Both the position numbers and the translations under genes were made by a program. From Roseibium sp. HPY-6 (GTDB lineage: Bacteria; Pseudomonadota; Alphaproteobacteria; Rhizobiales; Stappiaceae): a DNA stretch of 64,000 bases. Of this stretch, positions 1-7,689 are shown piece by piece. Below the pieces are notes generated by a model that ran no database searches, was not told the DNA's origin, and saw only the letters and a list, made by a program, of their open reading frames with translations. Location: positions 2,711,793-2,775,792 of the forward strand of contig NZ_JBEWCD010000002.1 of assembly GCF_040530035.1 (NCBI RefSeq). Direction: 5' to 3'. Within the stretch, counting starts at the first letter, position 1; each line of letters begins with the position of its first letter.

Positions 1-1297
1 TCAGATAGGTTCCGTAATTCTTGTCCGCAGCCTGCGAGAGGAAGTCGTTCAGGTCCTCGATAAAGGCATTGACCATACGCTGGTCTATGCCCCTTGCATT
101 AGACCCCTCGGCCTGCCCCTGCCAATCTTCAAAGCAGGTATCGAAGCTCGTTTCCTCAAGTTTGGCCGCGTGCCGGTTGCGCAGGATCCGGCAGATAAGG
201 GCAATACCCCTCGGCGCAAACGGAAACCCGGTTTCTGAATGCGGCCGCACGACAATGGGCTTTCCTTCGGCGCGCTCCTGCTCGGTCCTCGGCTGAAACA
301 GATGGAATTCCCGATGTTCGACATTGTCGGTTTCAAGCGTGCCGAATGCCGCCTTCAGCTGCTCCATGAGGAGGTGCTTATGGGCAGCGTCATAGCCCTC
401 TGGTGCGGCGAACGGCAGGGCGCTGCTTTGTGGCATCGTTTCAGCAGTCACAAAGGCAAGCGGCCACTCCGGAAAGATGCGTGTCTTTTCATCGCCAGGC
501 AGACCGAACAGCAGGTCGAAATGGTAGTTGCCGTCCCGGATTGGCGGCAGGTTTTTCGGGAACGGTGTCTCGGTTCCCGTATAGTCAGGATCGAAGAGGA
601 CCCGTATGTCGTTTTCAGGCGCAACATCGGTTTCTGCCCAGGAAAGGCTTTCATCGAAACGTCCGAAAAAGAGCAGCATCCCGGCATCCGGAATGTCCTT
701 CGGGCGCCATGGCAAGTCGGCAAGGTCGATTTGAGCGAGGAAATGCAGCGGCAAATCCGGCTTGATCTGATCACCGTGTCCCGGTGCGGTCGGCCAGGCA
801 ACGCCCTTTGGCAGGTCGGGCAGACCGCCAACTTTGCTCCGGCCATTTTGAGTCCGGTGCGGCGGATAGGGCCTGAAAGCGTAAACGGCGCTGCGTGCAA
901 ACTCTGACCGAAGAGCCTCAAAGGAAGAATCCATCCCGGGTGTCGGCCCGCTTGGGACTTCCGGCACGGCCTCCACTTTCGAAACCGGAGCTGTTTCGGG
1001 TTTTGCCTTCGGCTCTACGCGCGGCTCCGGTGCCTTTTTTACCTCTTTGGTCAGGACCTGTTGAAATCTGCCATCGTTGATATCCTGCGGTTCGGCATCC
1101 TGGTTTCTGTTTGCGCTCGTCGGCAAAAATGAGCCGATTGAGCTGAAGACCGGCCGGAAAAGTGGCCAGAGCACCATGCATGCAACGCTTCCCAGAATCG
1201 CAACCAGGAACAGAAAATGAAGCTTGGGCAGGCCGAGTTTCAGACTGCTATACGCAAAAATCACGAGTACGAGCAGGTAAAGGGCGAATTTGACCAT
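1..1297 (-). CDS. DUF1963 (YwqG-like) membrane-anchored protein, 3' end beyond window
   Basis: An open frame runs from an ATG at 1297 on the minus strand through the left edge with no stop, so about 432 codons are visible and the C-terminus is missing. The first ~45 residues hold two hydrophobic stretches (FALYLLVLVIFAY and LHFLFLVAILGSVACMVLW), followed by a Pro/Lys/Glu-rich linker. The rest resembles DUF1963: GGLPDLPKGVAWP, then LHFLAQIDLADLP and a later LLFFGRF segment. DUF1963 proteins have no firmly known biochemical role. The two-segment membrane anchor plus linker is unlike the short soluble YwqG. The upstream sequence has only a weak ribosome binding site, so the start is fair rather than certain. 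Fumarase follows on the same strand upstream but is separated by a terminator. Confidence 0.75.
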   Translation of the reverse strand, partial: MVKFALYLLVLVIFAYSSLKLGLPKLHFLFLVAILGSVACMVLWPLFRPVFSSIGSFLPTSANRNQDAEPQDINDGRFQQVLTKEVKKAPEPRVEPKAKPETAPVSKVEAVPEVPSGPTPGMDSSFEALRSEFARSAVYAFRPYPPHRTQNGRSKVGGLPDLPKGVAWPTAPGHGDQIKPDLPLHFLAQIDLADLPWRPKDIPDAGMLLFFGRFDESLSWAETDVAPENDIRVLFDPDYTGTETPFPKNLPPIRDGNYHFDLLFGLPGDEKTRIFPEWPLAFVTAETMPQSSALPFAAPEGYDAAHKHLLMEQLKAAFGTLETDNVEHREFHLFQPRTEQERAEGKPIVVRPHSETGFPFAPRGIALICRILRNRHAAKLEETSFDTCFEDWQGQAEGSNARGIDQRMVNAFIEDLNDFLSQAADKNYGTYL

Positions 1298-1393
1298 AAA
1301 GACATCTGTGACGTTGAGTTGCCGGTCACATTGTTTGCCTGCATGGGATAAAGATCAGGTAAAGTTTTTCAGGCAAATACAAACTGCCAGACA

Positions 1394-1422
1394 CAAAAAA
1401 GGCGGCAATCGCCGCCTTTTTA
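1394..1422 (-). terminator. Rho-independent terminator of the fumarase gene
   Basis: GGCGGC and GCCGCC (1401-1406 and 1411-1416) form a 6-bp GC stem with an AATC loop. Runs of A precede it and runs of T follow it on the plus strand, so it can work in both directions. It lies just past the fumarase stop on the minus strand. Confidence 0.8.
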
Positions 1423-1440
1423 TTTCCTGCATATAGAAAC

Positions 1441-3078
1441 TTAGCTCAAATTGAGCTCCTTGAAGAAGTCATTTCCCTTGTCATCTATGACAATAAATGC
1501 CGGAAAGTCTTCAACCTCGATTTTCCAGATCGCCTCCATGCCGAGTTCTTCAAATTCGACGACTTCCACTTTCTTTATGCAATCCTGGGCAAGGCGTGCC
1601 GCGGGTCCCCCGATGGAGCCGAGATAAAATCCGCCATGCGCCTGGCACGCGCGGCGCACCTGCGCAGAACGATTGCCCTTTGCCAGCATGACCATTGAAC
1701 CGCCTGCGGCCTGAAACTGATCAACATAGGCGTCCATGCGTCCCGCGGTGGTCGGCCCGAACGATCCGGACGGCATGCCGTCGGGTGTCTTTGCCGGACC
1801 TGCATAGTAGATCGGGTGGTTCTTGAAATAGTCGGGCAGGGGCTCTCCGCTTTCCAGGCGGTCCCTCAGCTTGGAATGCGCAAGATCCCGCGCAACGATC
1901 AGTGGGCCGGTCAGTGAAAGCCGGGTCTTGATCGGGTGCTTGCTGAGTTCACCGAGGATTTCCGGCATCGGACGGGTGAGATCGATCTTGACCACATTAT
2001 CCGAAAGGGCTTCGTCGGTGACTTCCGGCAGATATTTTTCCGGCTGTGTCTCAAGTTGCTCCAGGAAAATACCGTCTTTCGTGATCTTGCCGACTGCCTG
2101 CCGGTCGGCGGAACAAGACACTGCAAGACCGATTGGAAGCGAAGCGCCATGGCGCGGCAGGCGGATGACGCGCACGTCGTGACAGAAATATTTGCCGCCA
2201 AACTGAGCTCCGACACCGGTTGCCTGGGTCAGTTTGTGGATCTCTTCTTCCATAGCCAAATCCCGGAACGCGTGTCCGCTCTCCGATCCTTCGCTCGGCA
2301 GACCGTCCAGATAGCGTGCTGAGGCAAGCTTGGCGGTCTTCAGGTTCATCTCCGCCGATGTTCCACCGATGACGATCGCCAGGTGGTAAGGCGGGCACGC
2401 GGCCGTTCCCAGGGTAAGGATCTTTTCCTTCAGGAAGTCGATCATGCGGTCATGGGTCAGAAGGGAGGGGGTTCCCTGAAACAGGAAGGTTTTGTTGGCC
2501 GAACCGCCACCTTTGGCCATGAAGAGAAACTTGTAGGCATCTTCGCCTTCTGCATAAAGCTCGATCTGAGCAGGCATATTGCTCTTGGTGTTCGTCTCCT
2601 CGAACATGGAGATCGGTGCCAACTGCGAATAGCGCAGGTTCTTTTTGAAATAAGCGTCCCGGGCTCCTTCGCCGAGTGCCGCCTCATCGCTGCCATCCGT
2701 CCAGATCCGACGGCCCTTCTTGCCCATGATGATCGCCGTGCCTGTGTCCTGGCACATCGGCAAGACACCGTGCGAGGCAATATTGGCGTTCTTGAGCAGA
2801 TCGAAGGCGACGAATTTGTCGTTTTCGGTAGCTTCCGGGTCGTCCAGGATTTTCTTGAGCTGTTCCAGGTGGCCCGGGCGCAGATAGTGGTTGATGTCCT
2901 TGAAAGCTTCTTCTGCAAGAAGACGCAGTCCTTCGGGTTCGACCATGAGGACTTCCTCGCCGTTGAACTCGGCGGTGCTGACAAAGTCGGAGCTCAGCTT
3001 TCGGAACGGTGTCGTGTCTTCGCCTTGCGGGAACAGTGCGCTGTGATGGTACTCGGGAGGCGTGACGGGTGCGTTCAT
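1441..3078 (-). CDS. fumA: Class I (4Fe-4S) fumarate hydratase
   Basis: This 545-residue protein has the full length of the single-chain class I fumarases (FumA/FumB type), which reversibly hydrate fumarate to malate in the cytoplasm as part of the TCA cycle. Three conserved cysteine contexts expected to bind the oxygen-sensitive 4Fe-4S cluster are present: PMCQDTGTA (Cys109), [14 protein letters not shown] and [10 protein letters not shown]. The C-terminal part matches the TtdB-like beta domain (GPTTAGRMD). The gene is monocistronic, bounded by a terminator downstream and by the terminator of yceI upstream. Assignment to the fumarase family is firm; some homologues act on other hydroxy acids, so activity is inferred from family. 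Confidence 0.95.
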   Translation of the reverse strand: MNAPVTPPEYHHSALFPQGEDTTPFRKLSSDFVSTAEFNGEEVLMVEPEGLRLLAEEAFKDINHYLRPGHLEQLKKILDDPEATENDKFVAFDLLKNANIASHGVLPMCQDTGTAIIMGKKGRRIWTDGSDEAALGEGARDAYFKKNLRYSQLAPISMFEETNTKSNMPAQIELYAEGEDAYKFLFMAKGGGSANKTFLFQGTPSLLTHDRMIDFLKEKILTLGTAACPPYHLAIVIGGTSAEMNLKTAKLASARYLDGLPSEGSESGHAFRDLAMEEEIHKLTQATGVGAQFGGKYFCHDVRVIRLPRHGASLPIGLAVSCSADRQAVGKITKDGIFLEQLETQPEKYLPEVTDEALSDNVVKIDLTRPMPEILGELSKHPIKTRLSLTGPLIVARDLAHSKLRDRLESGEPLPDYFKNHPIYYAGPAKTPDGMPSGSFGPTTAGRMDAYVDQFQAAGGSMVMLAKGNRSAQVRRACQAHGGFYLGSIGGPAARLAQDCIKKVEVVEFEELGMEAIWKIEVEDFPAFIVIDDKGNDFFKELNLS

Positions 3079-3156
3079 GGGGCATCTTTCCTGATCTGGC
3101 TGTCTCGGCTGTCGAATGCCGGATGCGCTGGAACTTTCAAGGTGTTCTCTTACGGC

Positions 3157-3188
3157 AAAAAAGCCGCGGACGCCAAGTCCCGCGGCTT
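3157..3188 (-). terminator. Terminator of the yceI-cytochrome b561-yceI operon
   Basis: AAGCCGCGG (3161-3169) pairs perfectly with CCGCGGCTT (3180-3188). A run of six A at 3157-3162 becomes the U-tract on the minus strand. It sits about 30 bases past the stop of the last operon gene. Confidence 0.8.
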
Positions 3189-3218
3189 GCTAATTTGGGC
3201 GCTGCGCAGAGGCAGGGT

Positions 3219-3776
3219 TCAACGGGTTGCGGTCAGATCGAGGGTTACCGTTACAACATCGCCGACCGTGTCCGTGCCGACGCCGGCACCGATTGCATAC
3301 TCAAGCCTGTTCAGCGTGGCTGTACCTTGTGCTTTTGCCGTGTCGCCTTCAATTTCAAGCGTGAATTCGAGCACGACCGGATGCGAAACGCCCTTGATTG
3401 TAAGCGTGCCATCGGCCTTGTAACTGTTGCCTTCAACCAATGAAGCGCCTTCCGCGGCGAACTCCGCATCCGGAAAGCCCTCGGTGTCGAACCAGTCCTT
3501 TGCAGGCAGGGTCGTGTCGAATTGCGGGTTGCCCGTGGCGGCACTGGCGGGATTGATCACGGCGGAAATTTTAGCAGATCCGGGAGCTTCGACGTCAAAA
3601 TCGATGCTCGCCTGCCAGGATTGAAACTCGCCGTTCAGGGTTCCTTCGCCCTGCTGGACCTCAAACGACAGTTTGCTCGCTTCCGGGTCGACGGTCCACG
3701 TATCGGCGCTGGCAGGCGCGACTGCAGTAAGCAGGAGTGCACACGTAAACGCAGTTGCTAGGCTTTTCATAGGCAT
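3219..3776 (-). CDS. yceI: YceI-family periplasmic lipid-binding protein (downstream copy)
   Basis: A 185-residue exported protein with an N-terminal signal peptide (hydrophobic core FTCALLLTAVAPASA, likely cleaved after ASA). The mature part is a YceI-like domain: W-x-V-DPEASKLSFEVQQ at its start, TIKGVSHPVVLEF near the middle, and VTLDLTATR at the end. YceI proteins are lipocalin-like barrels that bind polyisoprenoids such as ubiquinone-type molecules; the physiological role is not settled. It is the last gene of a three-gene cassette and diverges clearly from the other YceI copy. Two in-frame ATGs (3776 and 3770) are possible; the first has AGGA nine bases upstream. Confidence 0.9.
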   Translation of the reverse strand: MPMKSLATAFTCALLLTAVAPASADTWTVDPEASKLSFEVQQGEGTLNGEFQSWQASIDFDVEAPGSAKISAVINPASAATGNPQFDTTLPAKDWFDTEGFPDAEFAAEGASLVEGNSYKADGTLTIKGVSHPVVLEFTLEIEGDTAKAQGTATLNRLEYAIGAGVGTDTVGDVVTVTLDLTATR

Positions 3777-3800
3777 ATGCTGAAATCCTGATGTGGGAAG

Positions 3801-4385
3801 TTAAGATTCGGATCTGGCCGGTTTTGTCGAAACCATCCGCTTGAGCGTGTCGTCCCGCGCGATGAAGTGATGCTTCATGGCCGCAGCAACGTGAACGACG
3901 ACGAGGGCAATGAGAAGATAAGCGCCATATTCATGAAGCAGCTTGAAGAAGGCTTCCGCCTGTTCCTTTGTCCCCAAAGCTTCGGGGACCGGCAGGTGCG
4001 GTATGGGCTGGATGTTGAAGAGAACAGTCGGAATGCCCCATGGGGAGGCGGAAACCATGAACCATCCAGTAATCGGCATGGCGAATATGAGTGCGTAAAG
4101 CCCTATATGACCCAGATGAGCTGCAAGCTTCTCGAGCGGGTGCATTCCCTCGGGAAGTTTCGGAGAGGGATTCAACAGCCGCCAGACGAGGCGCAGGATC
4201 GCAAGGGTCAGCACGATAAAACCGATGGACTTGTGCAGCTGAAAGAGCTGGAAGGTCGCGGGGTCCGTCGGTGGCAGTGTTGTCATGTAGAGCCCGAATG
4301 CCAGCATTCCGATGATCAGAATGGCCATCGTCCAGTGGAAAGCGATTGCGACGCGCCCGTATCCCGTCGAAGTGTTGCGCAGCAT
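3801..4385 (-). CDS. Cytochrome b561-type membrane protein
   Basis: The 194-residue protein has four predicted membrane helices and the usual His pattern of bacterial cytochrome b561: HW near residue 17 in helix 1, LHKSIGF, HLGHIGLYALIF, and VVHVAAAMKHHF in helix 4. These proteins bind two b hemes and pass electrons between quinols and periplasmic partners. The start is well supported by AAGGAG six bases upstream. It lies between two yceI genes on one strand, as in the E. coli yceJ-yceI pair. This suggests a joint quinone or polyisoprenoid redox role; the partner is inferred from position only. Confidence 0.9.
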   Translation of the reverse strand: MLRNTSTGYGRVAIAFHWTMAILIIGMLAFGLYMTTLPPTDPATFQLFQLHKSIGFIVLTLAILRLVWRLLNPSPKLPEGMHPLEKLAAHLGHIGLYALIFAMPITGWFMVSASPWGIPTVLFNIQPIPHLPVPEALGTKEQAEAFFKLLHEYGAYLLIALVVVHVAAAMKHHFIARDDTLKRMVSTKPARSES

Positions 4386-4402
4386 GTCCGGCTCCTTGGA
4401 GA

Positions 4403-4427
4403 AAGAGGCCGGTTCAACCGGCCTCTT
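4403..4427. repeat. Perfect inverted repeat between yceI and cytochrome b561 genes
   Basis: AAGAGGCCGGTT and AACCGGCCTCTT form a 12-bp perfect palindrome around a single C. It lies in the 52-base gap between the upstream yceI and the cytochrome gene and is not followed by a good U-tract on the minus strand. It therefore looks more like an mRNA-stabilising or attenuating stem than a full terminator. Confidence 0.5.
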
Positions 4428-4437
4428 GTGAATTGCA

Positions 4438-5022
4438 TCAGTTGGTCGCTTCGGACTTCAACGTTTCAGCATGGAAAGTAACGGTGACTTCATCACCGAC
4501 ATAGGGCACGAACTTGTCCATGCCAAAGTCGGAGCGCTTGAGCACAGTCGTGACGGCAAATCCCGCAGCAGGTTTTTTGGCCATTGGGTGCTCACCGAGT
4601 GCAGTGACGTCCACAGTGAGTGTCACGGGCTTGGTGATGCCCCTGAGCGTGAAATCGCCGGTCACTTCCAATTGTTTTTCGCCGGTTTGTTCGACCTTGG
4701 TGCTCTTGAACGTTGCCTGAGGATATTTGGCGGCGTCAAAAAAGTCGGGGCTTTTCAGATGCGTGTCGCGATCTGCCCAGAAGGTATCGAGGCTGTCGAT
4801 ATTGATCGTGAACTCAACAGAGGAGTTCGCAGGCGTGCTCTCATCGATGAGCAGTTTTCCGTCCCAGTCGCCGAAGCGGCCGTCGGTGGTGGAGTAACCC
4901 AGGTGATTATACGTGAAGGAGAGATTCGCGTGCGATTTGTCGAAATCATAGGCGACGGGTTCCGCGAGTGCGGGGGCGGCCAGAAGAGACAGGGCCAGGG
5001 CGGAAGTGGCAAAACGGATCAT
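4438..5022 (-). CDS. yceI: YceI-family periplasmic lipid-binding protein (upstream copy)
   Basis: A 194-residue secreted protein; the signal peptide ends near SLLAAPALA. The mature domain shows YceI hallmarks: FDKSHANLSFTYNHLG at the start, LKSPDFFDAAKYPQATF in the middle and TLRGITKPVTLTVD after it. It should be a periplasmic beta-barrel that binds a long isoprenoid chain. The ATG at 5022 is chosen because GAGG lies seven bases before it; an in-frame TTG at 5028 is less likely. It is the first gene of the three-gene cassette. It is nearer the classic YceI sequence than the copy at the other end. Confidence 0.92.
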   Translation of the reverse strand: MIRFATSALALSLLAAPALAEPVAYDFDKSHANLSFTYNHLGYSTTDGRFGDWDGKLLIDESTPANSSVEFTINIDSLDTFWADRDTHLKSPDFFDAAKYPQATFKSTKVEQTGEKQLEVTGDFTLRGITKPVTLTVDVTALGEHPMAKKPAAGFAVTTVLKRSDFGMDKFVPYVGDEVTVTFHAETLKSEATN

Positions 5023-5406
5023 GATCAAACCTCGTGTCGATTGGTCGAAGAGCGTTCGCTCATGAACGCTGCACGGTGGAAGATAGGGAAGAAATGCCGC
5101 AGTGCAATTTGACTGACCGTTCGAATTGAATGAACAATATTGTCTTTGTTACGGCAGATGGCCACGTCCGTGAATTGATTCCCGAATTTTGTCGAATCGA
5201 CCTTGGAAACAGGGTGCAAACTGTGCGTTTTTAAAGTCTTCCCGAACGCAGCTTGCCACACAAGACTCTGAAACCATTCACTAAATTCTACTGTCATCAA
5301 TACATCAAGAAAATCGGGCAGGCATTTATGAACTTCCATCAGGTCGGGGCGTAACGGAAGCCCGGAGGACTTCAGGCATTGGTTCTGGAGACAGAGGAGT
5401 TTTAAC
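5023..5406. other. Divergent intergenic region between yceI and the phosphodiesterase gene
   Basis: No convincing gene here; the minus-strand frame that crosses it runs into the phosphodiesterase coding region. It must contain the promoters of both divergent genes. The one visible symmetric site is ACAATATTGT at 5134-5143, a 10-bp palindrome about 110 bases before yceI, a weak candidate operator. Confidence 0.4.
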
Positions 5407-6129
5407 GTGAGACAAGCGGTCATTGTGTCCCATCGCGGTGCGTGTAGACATGCTCCGGAAAACACGTTCGCTTCGCTTGAGAAGGCGATTGAACTTGGTG
5501 CGGATGTTGTGGAACTCGACGTCAGGCCCTCCAAGGATGGCGTGCTCTACGTGCTGCACGACGCTACTGTCGACCGAACGACAAATGGTGCGGGACGCTT
5601 GTCCGAAATGATGTCTATAGACATCGACCACCTCGACGCAGGAGCCTGGTTCGCGTCCGAGTTTTCCGGAGAGCGGGTCCCCCGTCTGGACGCCTTCCTC
5701 GATGCCTGCCGCGGCCGTATCAGAACATATGTCGAGATCAAGGAAGGTGATCCGGCTGAAATACGCGACATGCTCGCCGTACGTGGCATGCTCAATGATG
5801 CGTGGACCTTCTCGTTCGATCAGGCCATTCGCGCCGAGGCGCGCGCAAAGGTGCCTGATCTTAAGCGCATGGTGCTCTACACCCATGTCGGATCGGTCGA
5901 GCGTGCCGTTGCGCAGGATGCGCATATTCTCGAGTTTCACGAAGAAAACCTGCATGATCAACTTGTCCGGGAAGCAATGGCGGCAAACCTCATCACACAA
6001 TTGTTTTACGCTGGAAGTGATCGCAAAGTGTTCGAAAACGCGGTCCGGTGCGGTGTTGAACAGATGAACATCGATGATATGGAATTGTTCCGCCGGGTTG
6101 AGCAGGACATCCTTTCACCTGCTGCTTAA
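5407..6129 (+). CDS. Glycerophosphodiester phosphodiesterase family protein
   Basis: A 240-residue cytoplasmic protein with no signal peptide, the size of UgpQ-type enzymes. These hydrolyse glycerophosphodiesters to glycerol-3-phosphate and an alcohol. The active-site set is intact: His9-Arg10 in SHRGACRHAPENT, Glu36 and Asp38 in VELDVRPSKDG, and His51 in VLHD. Translation begins at GTG 5407, seven bases after a strong GAGGAG. It is followed 145 bases later by the FecR genes on the same strand, but nothing shows they are co-transcribed. Substrate preference cannot be read from the sequence. Confidence 0.92.
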   Translation: MRQAVIVSHRGACRHAPENTFASLEKAIELGADVVELDVRPSKDGVLYVLHDATVDRTTNGAGRLSEMMSIDIDHLDAGAWFASEFSGERVPRLDAFLDACRGRIRTYVEIKEGDPAEIRDMLAVRGMLNDAWTFSFDQAIRAEARAKVPDLKRMVLYTHVGSVERAVAQDAHILEFHEENLHDQLVREAMAANLITQLFYAGSDRKVFENAVRCGVEQMNIDDMELFRRVEQDILSPAA

Positions 6130-6274
6130 CAGCCGATCCGATTTGCCGATCCTTGGTGTTTACGTATTGGAAACCGTATTCGGCGGAAATTTCTTGGAAA
6201 TTACCAACTTCATCTTGAGTTAATCAGGTTCTGACTAGAATTAGATCGGATTATACCACTCAGGTGATTTGGTT

Positions 6275-7318
6275 ATGGTTGCTGAAATACTTTATTGCAA
6301 CTTTGAGAGGCTGCGCAAGGCCGCGTATCTGCCTTTCAACATACGGACCCCGGCTAAGGTGACTGGGCTCGTCGTTGTTTTGTTTCTAGCGCCATTTCTA
6401 CTCACACAGACCGCGTCTGGTGCACTGGCGACCGAGTGGGTTGTGAAACGTGTATCCGGAATAGTGTACTTTGTAGCTCCGGGTGTTGAAGCCTTTCGCG
6501 TTAAGAAGGGAATGGTCTTCAATAAGGGGTATACGATTGGCACAAGACCAGGTGGTCGGGTCATGCTCGTACGCGGGGAAGAGACAATTTCGGTCGGTCC
6601 CAACACGACGTTCGCAATTTCCAAATACCAGAGCAACCGAAGCAAAACGACTTTGCTGCAGCGTAAGGGCAACATAACGGTCGACGTTAAGAAACGCGCA
6701 CGTCCTCATTTTTTCGTCGAAACCCCATTTTTGGCCGCGGTTGTGAAAGGCACACGATTTGACGTGTCTGTAACCAACCGTCAGACCCGAGTTTCCGTGG
6801 AACGCGGCGTTGTCGGTGTACAAGACTTCAAGTCCGGAGACCGCTCCGATCTGGGCGCAGGACAGAACGCGACAAGCACGAGGTCCGGCGACGGAGGTCT
6901 GAGTGTGGGCGGTCGCACCAAGCCAACCGTGCGCAAAGGGCCAAAACGCGCCCCCAAAGTTGGATTGCCGAATGTCGCTGCTTCGCCTCAGACGCAGCAA
7001 AAAGCGGTTAAAAACCGAGGCGGATTTTTCGGCGGGCTGTTTGGCAACGGCAATGGCAACTCGAACGGCAACGGCAATTCGAATGGCAATGGCAACGGGA
7101 ATTCAAACGGCAACAGCAACGGTAATTCGAATGGGAACGGCAACGGGAATTCGAACGGCAACAGCAACGGCAATTCGAATGGGAACGGCAACGGGAACTC
7201 GAACGGCAACAGCAACGGCAATTCGAATGGGAACGGCAACGGGAACTCGAACGGCAACAGCAACGGCAATTCGAATGGCAATGGCAACGGAAACTCTAAC
7301 GGCAACAGCGGCAAATGA
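6275..7318 (+). CDS. FecR-domain exported protein with Asn/Gly/Ser repeat tail
   Basis: A 347-residue protein. An N-terminal hydrophobic segment (residues ~30-50, VTGLVVVLFLAPFLL) is a signal peptide or signal anchor. A FecR-type domain follows (about 55-190), with WVVKRVSGIVYFVAPG, ISVGPNTTFAISKY, LLQRKGNITVDV and FFVETPFLAAVVKGTRFDV. A basic linker then leads to a C-terminal tail of Asn, Gly and Ser only, encoded by 48-bp DNA repeats. FecR domains here are the stand-alone extracytoplasmic kind, not the anti-sigma FecR, and no sigma factor gene is nearby. The start ATG 6275 has AGGTGA eight bases before it; the TTG at 6269 is less likely. It is paralogous to the next gene and lies upstream of a CHASE2 protein, a known genomic association of this domain. 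Function unknown. Confidence 0.85.
   Translation: MVAEILYCNFERLRKAAYLPFNIRTPAKVTGLVVVLFLAPFLLTQTASGALATEWVVKRVSGIVYFVAPGVEAFRVKKGMVFNKGYTIGTRPGGRVMLVRGEETISVGPNTTFAISKYQSNRSKTTLLQRKGNITVDVKKRARPHFFVETPFLAAVVKGTRFDVSVTNRQTRVSVERGVVGVQDFKSGDRSDLGAGQNATSTRSGDGGLSVGGRTKPTVRKGPKRAPKVGLPNVAASPQTQQKAVKNRGGFFGGLFGNGNGNSNGNGNSNGNGNGNSNGNSNGNSNGNGNGNSNGNSNGNSNGNGNGNSNGNSNGNSNGNGNGNSNGNSNGNSNGNGNGNSNGNSGK
7079..7312 (+). repeat. 48-bp coding tandem repeat in the first FecR gene
   Basis: Units begin with TCGAATGG at 7079, 7127, 7175, 7223 and 7271, giving four full 48-bp copies and a shorter fifth. Each encodes 16 residues of the form SNGNGNGNSNGNSNGN. Units two to four are almost identical, differing at single third-codon positions, which points to recent slippage or unequal exchange. 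Confidence 0.93.
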
Positions 7319-7689
7319 ACCTCAGGCAGCTTCCGAGTGAGCTTCATTTTGCGAGAGGCCAACAAGCCTGATGTCGCCTGTGCAAAGGAAATTTGCAGGT
7401 TATAGTTCGCAAAGTTTTGTGGCCGCCTGCTGAAACCGGGCCTGCAGGACGCCCGGCAGATCACCAAAACAGGGGCTGGTCGTGCGTCTGCGTCAAGCGC
7501 CCTTTTTGAGAGCCGTGCAATCCATCAGCCTCGACAAGGTCTTTCGATACTTCACCGACTACATTGAGTGACCTTTACTTGTTGGAAACCCTGACTAGTA
7601 AAAATTGACACGAAATTGCTGATTATACCTGGAGTTAAGCGACGCCCAGCTAGACTGCCCACGAATGATGCCATCCGGATGATTTGGCG
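7319..7689 (+). other. Intergenic region between the two FecR genes
   Basis: No coding frame with any recognisable protein. The 3' part shares short words with the region before the first FecR gene: TTGGAAACC, CTGACTAG (7591-7598, compare 6231-6238), GATTATACC (7621-7629, compare 6249-6257) and GAGTTAA. The spacing between them differs. This suggests that the promoter region was duplicated together with the gene. The second FecR gene probably has its own promoter here. Confidence 0.5.

Noticed and set aside
2383..3423. 346-residue plus-strand frame over fumarase
   Set aside because: Antisense to a full-length fumarase with intact motifs; no family similarity of its own.
6988..7467. Minus-strand 159-residue frame rich in LPLPFELPL repeats
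   Set aside because: It is the complement of the 48-bp repeat of the FecR gene; a repeat with no stops in one frame often leaves the other frames open.
7605..7620. Possible sigma-54 promoter TTGACACGAAATTGCT before the second FecR gene
   Set aside because: The GG element is GA, and the distance to GC is nine bases rather than ten.
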